From Geodermatophilus saharensis (GTDB lineage Bacteria > Actinomycetota > Actinomycetes > Mycobacteriales > Geodermatophilaceae): DNA of 64,000 nucleotides. Numbering within the stretch: the stretch's first letter is position 1; every line of letters starts with the position of its first letter. The stretch lies in contig NZ_FZOH01000010.1 of assembly GCF_900188205.1 (NCBI RefSeq), forward strand, positions 20,839 to 84,838, written 5' to 3'. Below the pieces are notes generated by a model. That model was given only the letters and a program-made list of their open reading frames with translations. It was not told the origin of the DNA and did not search any database. The position numbers and the translations under genes are program-made. This document shows positions 51,965-60,323 of this stretch, piece by piece.

Positions 51965-52024
51965 GCCACCGGGATCGGCCCTCCTCCCGGCGGCCTGCAG
52001 CGGCCCGGGGGAGGCGTCCCCCGA

Positions 52025-52624
52025 TCAGGTGAGCGCGCGCACGACCTCCACGGCGGCGAGCACGGCGAAGACGACGAACAGCGCCGCCGCCGCCCGGCGG
52101 ATGAGGGCCACCGGCAGCCGGTCGGCGAGCTTCTTGCCCAGGAACACCGCCAGGCCGCTCACCACGAGCAGCGCCGCCCACGAGCCGATGAAGACCGACA
52201 CCGGGGCGTCGTAGCGGGCGGCGAGGCCCGCGGTGGCCAGCTGCGACAGGTCGCCCCACTCCGCGGCGAACAGCACGCCGAAGGAGATGGCGGCCGCCCG
52301 CAGGAACGACGTCCGCTCCCGCGCCTCCGCGGCCTCCCCGCCGTCCTCGGGGCCCTCCCCGGCGCTGCGCCACAGCAGCACCGCGCCCACGAGGAACAGC
52401 ACGGCCACCACGCCGGCCACCAGCGCCTCGGGCAGCAGCGAGAGCAGGCTGCCGGCGGTGACGGCGATGGCCACCTGCAGGCCGAAGGCGGTGCCCACGC
52501 CGACGAACACCGGCAGCGGCGGGAACCGGGTGGCCAGGACGAGGCTGGCGAACAGCGTCTTGTCCGGCAGTTCGACCGGCAGGACGAGGACGAACGCCGT
52601 CGCGACGACGGACAGCACGATCAC
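52025..52624 (-). CDS. Gdt1/TMEM165 (UPF0016) family manganese exporter
   Basis: 199 residues, six or seven membrane helices in two inverted halves, each with its signature: VLPVELPDKTLFASLVLATR (ExxDKT) and FAAEWGDLSQLATAGLAAR (ExGDxxQ). Bacterial members export Mn2+ and protect from manganese excess. The leader (52695-52815) carries the conserved blocks of the yybP-ykoY Mn2+ riboswitch, which strongly supports this role. GTG 52624 has GGAAGAGAGA upstream. Links with the manganese catalase at 11-12 kb suggest active manganese homeostasis. Confidence 0.9.
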   Translation of the reverse strand: MIVLSVVATAFVLVLPVELPDKTLFASLVLATRFPPLPVFVGVGTAFGLQVAIAVTAGSLLSLLPEALVAGVVAVLFLVGAVLLWRSAGEGPEDGGEAAEARERTSFLRAAAISFGVLFAAEWGDLSQLATAGLAARYDAPVSVFIGSWAALLVVSGLAVFLGKKLADRLPVALIRRAAAALFVVFAVLAAVEVVRALT

Positions 52625-52694
52625 GGGTGGGTCTCTCTTCCGCTCGGCACGGCCGGGCGGGGGCGCACGCCTCCGACCGGCAGTGCGACGACTG

Positions 52695-52815
52695 CTCGGT
52701 CGAAGGTCTCGCCCACCCGCGCGGGGCGCGGGCCCGCTGACCGGGCGGCTCCCGCGGGAGCGCGCCAGCGTGTCGACCAGCGGACGGGGGGCTACTCCCC
52801 TTCTCGGCCGCCCAC
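52695..52815 (-). promoter_or_regulatory. yybP-ykoY manganese riboswitch (probable)
   Basis: On the minus strand the leader of the manganese exporter contains AAGGGGAGTAGC (52802-52791) and, about 75 bases later, GGCGAGACCTT (52713-52703), the two hallmark internal-loop strands of the yybP-ykoY Mn2+ riboswitch, facing each other with AAGG/CCTT closing pairs and GC-rich hairpins between. Position, order and downstream gene all fit. Mn2+ binding would turn on exporter expression. The gap from 52816 to 52946 shows nothing further. Confidence 0.82.
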
Positions 52816-52946
52816 CCTAGCCGACGGCCCGCGGGAAACCCGGTGCGCGCGGGTGTGGCTCCGGTTACCGTCCGCCCGTGCCCTTCCGTTGACGCCCGTC
52901 CCGCTCCCCGCTGCCCGCCGCCGCCCGGCCACTGGCCCGCCTGGCC

Positions 52947-54056
52947 GTGGCCTGGACCGCGCTGTCCGGGCTCGCCCCGGTCTACCCGCTGTACGCGCTG
53001 CTGTTCCTCGACACGGGGCTGTCGCAGGCGCAGGTGTCGGCGCTGTTCGCGCTGTGGTCGGTGACCGCCCTGCTGGCCGAGGTCCCCACCGGCGTGCTCG
53101 CCGACCGCTGGTCCCGCCGCGGCGCGCTCGTCCTCGCCGGCGTGCTGGAGGCGGCGGGCTTCGTGCTGTGGACCGTCGCGCCCGGCCTGCCCGGGTTCGC
53201 CGCCGGCTTCGTCGTCTGGGGCGTCGGCGGTGCGCTGGCCTCCGGCGCGGCCGAGGCGCTGGTCTACGACGGCCTGGCCGCCGTCGGCGCGGAGGACGCC
53301 TACGTCCGCGTGCACGGCGCGACGACGGCGGCCGAGCTGCTGGTGCAGGTGCCGACCGCGCTGCTGGCCGGGGTGCTCGTGGAGGTCGGCGGCTACGCCC
53401 TGGTCGGCTGGGTCAGCGTGGCGGTCTGCCTGGTCGCCGCGGCCCTGGCCACCCGGTTCCCCGAGCCGCCGCACACCGCGGGCGACGACGAGCCGGAGGT
53501 CCCGCTGCGCAGGGCGGTCGGGACCGCGCTGCGCCGGCCGGGCGTGCTGCTGGTCGTCGTCGCCGTCGCCCTGCTCGGCGGCCTGGACGCCATCGAGGAG
53601 TACTTCCCGGTCATGGCGCGCGAGCAGGGCGTGCCCACCGAGCTCGTCCCGGCCGCCGTCCTCGTCGTCGCGCTGGCCGGGGCGGCAGGGGCGGCGCTGG
53701 CCGGCCGGGCGGCGCGGCTGCCCTCCCGCGCGCTGCCGCTCCTGCTGCTGCTGTCGGCGGTGCTCCTCGCGGCCGGCGCGGCGGTGGACCACCCGGCCGC
53801 CGTCGCCGCCGTCGCGGTGTCCTACGGGCTGTACCTGGCGGTGCTCGTGGTGGGGGAGACGCGGCTGCAGGAGCAGGTGCCCGCCGCGGTGCGCGCGACC
53901 GTCACCTCCGTCGCGGGCCTGGGCATCGAGGCGGCCGCCCTGCTGGTCTTCGCCGCGTGGGCGCTGGGCGGGGCGGCAGCGGTGGCGGTGCTGTTCCTCG
54001 CCGTCGTCCCGGTCACCGCCCGCGGCCTCGTCCCCCGGGCGGTGAGCAGCCATTAG
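52947..54056 (+). CDS. MFS transporter (12 helices)
   Basis: 369 residues from GTG 52947, compact for an MFS protein. Motif A is seen as LAEVPTGVLADRWSRRGALVLAGVLE between helices 2 and 3; the linker is HTAGDDEPEVPLRRAVGTALRRP. An acidic DAIEEYFPVMAREQGVP loop is notable in helix 7. An in-frame stop at 52890 limits extension upstream; a CTG start slightly upstream is possible and would complete helix 1. Substrate unknown. Its stop lies inside one copy of the 23-bp dispersed element. Confidence 0.82.
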   Translation: MAWTALSGLAPVYPLYALLFLDTGLSQAQVSALFALWSVTALLAEVPTGVLADRWSRRGALVLAGVLEAAGFVLWTVAPGLPGFAAGFVVWGVGGALASGAAEALVYDGLAAVGAEDAYVRVHGATTAAELLVQVPTALLAGVLVEVGGYALVGWVSVAVCLVAAALATRFPEPPHTAGDDEPEVPLRRAVGTALRRPGVLLVVVAVALLGGLDAIEEYFPVMAREQGVPTELVPAAVLVVALAGAAGAALAGRAARLPSRALPLLLLLSAVLLAAGAAVDHPAAVAAVAVSYGLYLAVLVVGETRLQEQVPAAVRATVTSVAGLGIEAAALLVFAAWALGGAAAVAVLFLAVVPVTARGLVPRAVSSH

Positions 54057-54108
54057 CGCGATACAGGCACCTCCGGTGGTGAGGAGCCATCAGCGCGACG
54101 ATGGCACC
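54049..54108. repeat. Two copies of the 23-bp dispersed intergenic element
   Basis: Copies at 54049-54071 and 54086-54108 (both begin GCCAT and end GGCACC with AGCGCGA in the middle). The first overlaps the MFS stop codon, the second the end of the convergent YczE-like gene. See the copies at 12277, 12341, 54810 and 54843. Confidence 0.7.
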
Positions 54109-54707
54109 GCCGGGGCGGGCGGCCGCACCGACAGCCGGGGCAGCAGGGCGTGCACCAGCGGGCCGATGGCCAGCGCGTACAGCACGGTGGCGACGCCCAG
54201 GGTGCCGCCGAGCAGCCAGCCCGCGGCCACGACCGCGACCTCGATCGACGTGCGCACCAGCCGCACCGAGCGCCCGGTGCGGCGGACCAGGCCGGTCATC
54301 AGCCCGTCCCGCGGCCCCGGGCCGAGGTGCACCCCGATGTAGGCGGCGGTCGCGACCGCGTTGAGCAGGATCCCGGCCGGCACGAGCGCGACCCGCACGA
54401 GCGGGGACCCCGGCTCCGGGAGGACGGCGAGCGCGGCGTCCAGGGCCAGGCCGATGACGACGACGTTGCTGACCGTGCCCAGCCCCGGCCGCTCGCGCAG
54501 CGGCACCCAGGCCAGCAGCACCAGCGCGCCGACGACGATGGTGACCACGCCGAGGGACCAGCCGAGCTGGCGGGCCAGTCCCTGGTGCAGCACGTCCCAC
54601 GGCATGACCCCCAGGCCCGAGCGCACCAGCAGGGCCATCGACAGGCCGTAGAGCACCAGCCCGGCGTAGAGCTGAGCGAGGCGGCGGGGTCCGGGGAACT
54701 GGCGCAC
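54090..54707 (-). CDS. YczE/YitT-like integral membrane protein
   Basis: 205 residues with five membrane helices (LAQLYAGLVLYGLSMALLV, LGVVTIVVGALVLLAWVPL, TVSNVVVIGLALDAALAVL, ALVPAGILLNAVATAAYIGV, VVAAGWLLGGTLGVATVLYALAIG). The GLGVMPWDVLHQGLARQLGWSLG and HLGPGPRDGLMTGLVRRTG segments are the diagnostic repeats of the YczE family, which has no firm function. GTG 54707. It is separated from the next gene by two dispersed elements. Confidence 0.82.
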   Translation of the reverse strand: MRQFPGPRRLAQLYAGLVLYGLSMALLVRSGLGVMPWDVLHQGLARQLGWSLGVVTIVVGALVLLAWVPLRERPGLGTVSNVVVIGLALDAALAVLPEPGSPLVRVALVPAGILLNAVATAAYIGVHLGPGPRDGLMTGLVRRTGRSVRLVRTSIEVAVVAAGWLLGGTLGVATVLYALAIGPLVHALLPRLSVRPPAPAVPSSR

Positions 54708-54809
54708 GACGACGATCGTGCGTCAGGACCGGCCCGGGGGCCGCAGGCCAATCCGGGCGAGTGGCCTGTGATCCCGGCCCTGCGCGGTCGGGTCCCGGCC
54801 CGGGGAGGT

Positions 54810-54865
54810 GCCATCAGCGCGACAAAGGCACCTCCGGGAGGTGCCGATATCGCGACAAAGGCACC
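54810..54865. repeat. Two further copies of the 23-bp dispersed element
   Basis: Copies at 54810-54832 and 54843-54865 both contain GCGACAAAGGCACC. Each is preceded by AGGT so that AGGTGCC and GGCACCT form 7-bp arms of a hairpin. The second copy reaches the stop codon of the GGDEF-LarB gene, so these could act in its 3' untranslated region. Confidence 0.75.
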
Positions 54866-57582
54866 TACCGCGCGGTGCGGCGGGCGATGCGGGCGGCGAA
54901 GACGCCGGCGGCGTGGCCGTTGTCGATGGTGCTGACGACGACGCCCGGGGACGCCGCGGTGAGCATCGTCAGCAGCGACCCGAACCCGCCGAAGGAGCCC
55001 GGCTGCCCGGTCGAGGTGGGCACCGCGACGATCGGCACGTCCGTCATCGCCGCGACCGTCCCGGCCAGCGAGGCGTCGAGCCCGGCGACGACGACCAGGC
55101 AGTCGACGTCGTCGAGCAGCGTGCGGTCGGCGAGCAGCGAGCGCAGCCGGCCGCCGCCGACGTCGTCGACACGCACCACCTCGGTGCCGGTGACCCGCGC
55201 GACGAACGCCGCCTCCGCCGCCACCGACGCGTCGGCGCTGCCGGCGCACAGCACGCCCACCCGCCCGACCGGCTCGGGCACCGGCCCGACGGCGGCCGAC
55301 ATCGCCGCGGCGTCGACGGTGGAGCCGGGGTGCTCGGAGGCCAGCGCGACGAGGGTGTCGGCGCCGGCGCGGACGACCAGCGCGGGCCGGTCGGGGTGCG
55401 CGGCCCGGGTCTCGCGGACCAGTGCCAGCACCTGCTCGGTCGAGCGGCCCACCCCCCAGACGACGTCGGGCTCGGCCGGCACGGGGCGACCCGGTGGCGC
55501 GGCGGGCGCGGGACCCAGCGACGGCTCGCCGGGCGCGCCGAGCGACAGCGGCGGGTCGGCCGGACGGGGCGCCGGCGTGCCCAGCAGCGGCGAGAAGCCG
55601 CCGACCGGGTCCAGGGGCGAGGCCGGCACCGGCGCGGGGCGCGGCGTCGGCAGCGGGGTGTCGGGCGCGCGGGTCTGGGTGAGGGCGGACAGCGCCACGA
55701 CCCGGTCGCGACCGCTGCGCTTGGCGTCGTAGAGCACGCCGTCGGCGGCGGCGAACAGCGTGCGGCGGTCGTCGCCGCGGGTGGCCGAGGCGATGCCGAC
55801 GCTGATGGTCACCGGCACGGGGACGCCCAGCGCTGCCCAGTCGTGGCCGGCGACGGCGCGGCGGATCCGCTCCAGCGCGTGCTCGGCCTGCTCGGCGGTC
55901 GTGTCGGGCAGCAGGACGACGAACTCGTCGCCGGCCCACCGGCACACCTCGTCGGTGTCGCGGCAGCCGGCCAGCAGCAGGTCGGCGACCGTGCGCAGCA
56001 CGGTGTCCCCGCCGGGGTGGCCGACGGCGTCGTTGATCGCCTTGAACCGGTCGACGTCGACCACCGCCAGCGCCGGGGTGGTGCCCGCGCTGAGCAGCCC
56101 GTCGAGGCGGGCCTCGGCGTATCGCCGGTTGGGCAGGGAGGTGAGCGGGTCCTCGTAGGCCTGGCGGCGCAGCTGCCCGGCGGCCCGCTCGTTCTCCAGC
56201 AGGCTCTTGCGCCGGCCGAACAGCTCCACCCAGCGGGTGCGCCGCTCGTCGACCCGGTCGAGCTCGTCGGCGAGGTAGGCCTGCAGGTAGGGCAGCGCCC
56301 GGCCGGCGTCGTCGAGCTCGGCGTGCAGCGTGCACAGCTCGCGCAGCGCCGCCCGCCGCAGCCGCGGCAGGCCGTGCTCGGTGGCCAGCGCCAGCGCCTT
56401 GGCCAGCTGCTGGTCGGCACCGCGGCCGTCGCCCTGCCGCCGCAGCGCGCGGCCCAGCGCCAGCAGTGCCGAGGCCAGCAGCGCGCGGTCGCCCCGGGCG
56501 CTACTGGTGCGGACGGCGGCGCGCAGCGGACCGGTGGCCGCGGCGTGCTCGCCCAGGCCGACCAGCGCCCACCCGTGCACCACCTGCGCGGCGACGACGC
56601 CGCCGGCGTCGGGCGGGAGCTGGGCCAGTGCCTGCTCGGCCAGCTCCCGCGCCTCGGCGAACCGCGGCCGGGCCGAGTCGGCGTCGCCGTCGTCGAGCAG
56701 GGCCTCGCCGAGCTCGGCGCACAGCTCGCCCAGGCAGGTGGCCGCGCCGGCGGCGAGCACGTCGGGGTCCTCGTCCGGGCCGAGGACGCCGGCGGCGGCC
56801 GCCGCGGTCGCCGTCTCCAGGGCGCGGCGCTGGTAGTCCAGCGCCAGCGGCATGAGCTCGAGGTCGGCCAGGACGCCGGCGAGGGTGCCGAGCGTGTCGA
56901 CCAGCAGCGCGCTCGGCGGCAGCTGCGGGTCGAGCAGGCTCGCGGCCTCGACCGCCTCGTCCATCGCGGCGTCGATGCGGCGGGAGAGCAGCTCGATGCG
57001 GGCGTGCCGGGCCAGCCCCGCGGCGCGCTGCAGGTCGTCGTCGCTGGCGTCGAAGGCGGCCTTGGCCGAGCGGACCAGCGCGATGGCCAGGGCGGCGTTG
57101 GCGGCCGACTCCGAGCGCGGGTCGTCCTCGCCCGGCTCCGGGGCCGACGCGCCGTCGCCGCGGTCGAGCAGGCCGGCGACGCCGGCGTGCAGGTCCAGCG
57201 ACTCGGTGGTCTCCGGCGCGTCGAGGGGCTCGCCGACCAGCGTGAACCCGGCGACCCGCAGCCGGCGCACCAGCAGCTCGGCGCGCAGCGTGTCGGCCCA
57301 GGCGCGGCCCAGGCCCGCGGCGTCGCCGGGGTCGGCGTCGCCGCCCTCCGCGGGGACCTCGTACGGCGAGGACGGGTCGACGACGGACAGCAGCCGCTCG
57401 GCGTCGTCGAGCTGCCAGTTGGCGAGGGCGGCGGTCACCCGGTGGTGCAGGGCTCCCGGTGGCACCAGCGCACTGTGCACGTCGTCGGGGAGGGAGTCGA
57501 GCACCCCGCGGCGGGCACGCCGGAGTCGCCCCCCGCCGTCGTCCGTCCCGTCACTGGCGTCCCAGGCGGGCCGCCGCGTCAC
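54865..57582 (-). CDS. Repeat sensor-GGDEF-LarB-like fusion protein
   Basis: 905 residues, soluble. Residues 1 to about 445 are helical TPR-like repeats (e.g. ALLASALLALGRALRRQGDGRGADQQLAKALAL split over repeats). About 462-629 is a GGDEF domain (EDPLTSLPNRRYAEARLDG, VDRFKAINDAVGHPGG, CRWAGDEFVVLLP), with an RDTD inhibitory-site motif five residues before AGDEF. A Pro-rich linker (630-701) leads to a LarB/AIR-carboxylase-like domain (702-905): VLCAGSADASVAAEAAFVA, VVVAGLDASLAGTVAAM, VPIVAVPTSTGQPGSFGG, STIDNGHAAGVFAARIA. LarB makes the nickel-pincer cofactor precursor; its nucleophilic Cys position appears to be Ala877 here. GTG 57582 overlaps the upstream stop. No other lar genes are nearby. 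Confidence 0.87.
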   Translation of the reverse strand: MTRRPAWDASDGTDDGGGRLRRARRGVLDSLPDDVHSALVPPGALHHRVTAALANWQLDDAERLLSVVDPSSPYEVPAEGGDADPGDAAGLGRAWADTLRAELLVRRLRVAGFTLVGEPLDAPETTESLDLHAGVAGLLDRGDGASAPEPGEDDPRSESAANAALAIALVRSAKAAFDASDDDLQRAAGLARHARIELLSRRIDAAMDEAVEAASLLDPQLPPSALLVDTLGTLAGVLADLELMPLALDYQRRALETATAAAAAGVLGPDEDPDVLAAGAATCLGELCAELGEALLDDGDADSARPRFAEARELAEQALAQLPPDAGGVVAAQVVHGWALVGLGEHAAATGPLRAAVRTSSARGDRALLASALLALGRALRRQGDGRGADQQLAKALALATEHGLPRLRRAALRELCTLHAELDDAGRALPYLQAYLADELDRVDERRTRWVELFGRRKSLLENERAAGQLRRQAYEDPLTSLPNRRYAEARLDGLLSAGTTPALAVVDVDRFKAINDAVGHPGGDTVLRTVADLLLAGCRDTDEVCRWAGDEFVVLLPDTTAEQAEHALERIRRAVAGHDWAALGVPVPVTISVGIASATRGDDRRTLFAAADGVLYDAKRSGRDRVVALSALTQTRAPDTPLPTPRPAPVPASPLDPVGGFSPLLGTPAPRPADPPLSLGAPGEPSLGPAPAAPPGRPVPAEPDVVWGVGRSTEQVLALVRETRAAHPDRPALVVRAGADTLVALASEHPGSTVDAAAMSAAVGPVPEPVGRVGVLCAGSADASVAAEAAFVARVTGTEVVRVDDVGGGRLRSLLADRTLLDDVDCLVVVAGLDASLAGTVAAMTDVPIVAVPTSTGQPGSFGGFGSLLTMLTAASPGVVVSTIDNGHAAGVFAARIARRTAR

Positions 57583-59273
57583 GGCGACGCCCCGCCCGCG
57601 GGCAGGTCGCCGTCGCCCGCCGGGAGTGCGTCGTCGACGAGCCCGGGGGCGCGCACCCGGTTGCGCCCCCCGCGCTTGGCGGAGAACAGGTGCAGGTCGG
57701 CGGTGTCGAACAGCGACCGCCACCCGACCGGCGCGTCGCGGTCGTCGGCGACCGCGGGCGCGGTGGCCACCCCGATGCTCACGGTGATCGGCTCGGACAG
57801 CGGCAGGTCGGCCCAGTCGGCCTCGGCGACGGCGGCCCGCAGCCGTTCCGCGGCCGCCAGCGCCTGCCCCTGCGTGGCCGCCGGCAGCACCACGAGGAAC
57901 TCGTCGCCGGCCCACCGGTACACCTCGTCGCCGGCCCGGCTGTGCTCGCGCAACAGCGCCGCCACCCGCCGCAGCACCTCGTCGCCGTGGGAGTGGGAGG
58001 CGTCGTCGTTGACCTCCTTGAACCGGTCGACGTCGACGACGGCCAGCGACAGCGGCTCGGCGCCCAGCCGCATCCCGGCCAGCCGGCGCTCGGCGCTGCG
58101 CCGGTTGCCGAGCCCGGTGAGGGCGTCCTCGAGGGCGTGCCGGCGCAGCACGGCGGCCTGCCGCTCCACCTCGCGCAGCCGGCTGCGGCGGACGAACATC
58201 TCGGCCCACAGCTCCCGGCTGCGCGCGTGCGCCCGGCCGGTGTCGGCGCGGTAGGCCTCCAGCCAGTACAGCGCCTCGGCGGGGCGGCCCATCGCGGCGG
58301 TGGCCTGGCCGAGCTCGAGCAGGCACTGCCGGTAGCGGCGCCGGTCGGCGGTCGCGGCGAAGGCGCCGGAGGCGTCGACGAGCAGGTCGGTGGCCTCCTC
58401 CCCGCCCCCGCCGCCGCTGTGCTCCTGCGAGAGCCGGGTCAGCAGCCGGGCCAGCGCGAGGTCGGCGTAGCCGCGCAGCCACGTGCTGCCGCGGCGGTGC
58501 ACCCGCCGGTGCACCGACCGCAGCGGGCCCAGCGCGTCGTCGAGGTCGTCGTGGCAGCACAGCGCCCAGGCCTGGACGACGTCGAGCAGGTCCTGGTCGC
58601 CGGGCTCGGGGTCGACCGGCAGCGCCCGGGCCTCGGCGGCCGCGGCGAGGGCGGTGCCGGCCAGCGCCCGCGCCCGCGCGGCGTCCCCGCGGCGGCGCAG
58701 GGTCTGGGCGAGCTCGACGTTCTGCTGGGCGCACAGCCGCAGCAGCTGCCAGCGGTCGGCGAGGTCGGGCAGCCGGGCGGCGACCTCGTGCCCGCGCTCG
58801 GCGTGGGCGACGGCGAGCTCCTCGAGGTCGAGCGCGGTGAGGGTGAGGGAGAGCCACAGGTGCGCCTGGTGCAGCACGCGGGTCGGCTCGGCGGGGACCT
58901 GGTCGGTCAGCAGGCTGGCGTCGACGGCGAGCAGCATCGCGGCGTCGAGGTGGTCGGCGGCGGCCTCGACGTGGGCGAGGTAGGCCAGCACCAGGGCCGT
59001 GCCCGTCGACGCCGGGCAGGCGCCCAGGGCCTCGCGGGCGGTGGCGACCCCGGCCGCGGTGGCCTCCCGGTCGCCGTCGACCAGGCCCCGGCGGGCGGCG
59101 AGCGCCGCGGACCAGGCGGCCCAGCCCGGGCCGCCAGCGGCGGCCAGCGCGGGCTCCGCGTCGTCGAGCTCGGCGCGGAAGGCGTCGGCGTCGTCGCGGG
59201 CGCTGGCGACCAGCAGACGGCGCAGCGCAGTGTCGAGGTCACCCTCGGTGAGGGCAGACGGGCCGGGGGTCAC
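57579..59273 (-). CDS. TPR-GGDEF diguanylate cyclase
   Basis: 564 residues. The N-terminal 380 residues are helical repeats (ALVLAYLAHVEAAADHLDAA, RLPDLADRWQLLRLCAQQN, QCLLELGQATAAMGRPAEALYWLEAYR). The C-terminal GGDEF domain has LEDALTGLGNRRSAERRLAG, VDVDRFKEVNDDASHSHGDEV and YRWAGDEFLVVLPA, with an RAGD inhibitory-site motif. It is closely related in plan to the downstream fusion protein, and its stop overlaps that protein's GTG, so both are made from one message. They probably arose by duplication, one copy gaining the LarB-like domain. Confidence 0.9.
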   Translation of the reverse strand: MTPGPSALTEGDLDTALRRLLVASARDDADAFRAELDDAEPALAAAGGPGWAAWSAALAARRGLVDGDREATAAGVATAREALGACPASTGTALVLAYLAHVEAAADHLDAAMLLAVDASLLTDQVPAEPTRVLHQAHLWLSLTLTALDLEELAVAHAERGHEVAARLPDLADRWQLLRLCAQQNVELAQTLRRRGDAARARALAGTALAAAAEARALPVDPEPGDQDLLDVVQAWALCCHDDLDDALGPLRSVHRRVHRRGSTWLRGYADLALARLLTRLSQEHSGGGGGEEATDLLVDASGAFAATADRRRYRQCLLELGQATAAMGRPAEALYWLEAYRADTGRAHARSRELWAEMFVRRSRLREVERQAAVLRRHALEDALTGLGNRRSAERRLAGMRLGAEPLSLAVVDVDRFKEVNDDASHSHGDEVLRRVAALLREHSRAGDEVYRWAGDEFLVVLPAATQGQALAAAERLRAAVAEADWADLPLSEPITVSIGVATAPAVADDRDAPVGWRSLFDTADLHLFSAKRGGRNRVRAPGLVDDALPAGDGDLPAGGASP

Positions 59274-59379
59274 GCACCCCTCCTCCCCGACGCCGGTCGT
59301 CCGGCCGCTGCTGGCCGGCGGTGAGGCAGCTCCCCCCGGACGGGACGGGGCCCCTGCCCGACCGCACTACCCTCGTCGG

Positions 59380-60315
59380 GTGCCCCAGACGCCTCCGACG
59401 CGGTTCGCCTATCTCGGGCCCGAGGGTACCTTCGCCGAAGCGGCGCTGAGCAGGGCCGTCGCCCCCGGGGAGGGCGTCCGGCAGCCTGCCGTGAGCGTCG
59501 CCGCGGCCCTGGCGGCGGTGCGCGCCGGCGAGGCCGACGCCGCCCTGGTGCCGCTGGAGAACTCGGTCGAGGGCTCGGTCCCGGCCACCATGGACGGCCT
59601 GGCCGAGGGCGACCGGCTGGTCGTCACCCGCGAGGTGTTCCTGACCGTCTCCTTCGTCCTCGCCGCGCGTCCGGGCACGACCCTCGACGGCGTGGGCGGC
59701 GTGGTCAGCCACCCCCACGCGCTCGCCCAGACCGCGCGCACCCTGGCCCGCCTGCTCCCCGGCGTCCCCACCCTGCCGGCCTCCTCGACGGCGGCCGCCG
59801 CGCGCGCCGTGGCCGAGGGCGCCCACGACGCCGCCGTCTGCGCGCCGATCGCCGCCGAGCGCTACGGACTGGTGCCGCTGGCCGAGGACGTCGCCGACCA
59901 CCCCGGCGCGGTCACCCGCTTCGTGCTGGTGTCCCGGCCCGGGGCGCTGCCGGCCCCCACCGGCAACGACAAGACGTCGCTGGTGGTCGTCGTCGCCGAC
60001 CGCACCGGCGCGCTGCTCGACGTGCTGCGCGAGTTCGCCGTCCGCGGGATCAGCCTCACCCGCATCGAGTCCCGGCCCACCCGCGACCGGCTGTGGGTCT
60101 ACTCCTTCTCCCTCGACTGCGAGGGTCACGTGGCCGAGGCGCGGGTGGGGGAGGCGCTGGCCGCGCTGCACCGGGTGTGCGAGGACGTGCGGTTCCTCGG
60201 CTCCTACCCGCGCGCCGACGGCCGCACCAACCGCCCGGTCCCCGACGAGTCGGCCGACACGGCCTTCGCCGAGGCCGGGCGGTGGCTGGCCGGCCTCCGC
60301 ACCGGCGACGCCTGA
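59380..60315 (+). CDS. pheA: Prephenate dehydratase
   Basis: 311 residues. It converts prephenate to phenylpyruvate in phenylalanine synthesis. Start FAYLGPEGTFAEAALSRA, then VPLENSVEGSVPATMDGLAEGD, and the catalytic Thr-Arg-Phe in HPGAVTRFVLVSR; the C-terminus is an ACT domain (TSLVVVVADRTGALLDVLREFAVRGISLTRIESRPTRDRLWVYSFSLDCEGH) for feedback inhibition by phenylalanine. GTG 59380 has a TACCCT -10-like sequence 7 bases upstream, so the transcript may be leaderless. Ends at a 26-bp palindrome. Confidence 0.95.
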   Translation: MPQTPPTRFAYLGPEGTFAEAALSRAVAPGEGVRQPAVSVAAALAAVRAGEADAALVPLENSVEGSVPATMDGLAEGDRLVVTREVFLTVSFVLAARPGTTLDGVGGVVSHPHALAQTARTLARLLPGVPTLPASSTAAAARAVAEGAHDAAVCAPIAAERYGLVPLAEDVADHPGAVTRFVLVSRPGALPAPTGNDKTSLVVVVADRTGALLDVLREFAVRGISLTRIESRPTRDRLWVYSFSLDCEGHVAEARVGEALAALHRVCEDVRFLGSYPRADGRTNRPVPDESADTAFAEAGRWLAGLRTGDA

Positions 60316-60323
60316 GCCGCCCG

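Noticed and set aside
50675..54082. 1135-codon plus-strand frame over the GAF-PAS-GGDEF and Gdt1 genes
   Set aside because: Antisense shadow; the real genes have clear family motifs and a riboswitch on the minus strand.
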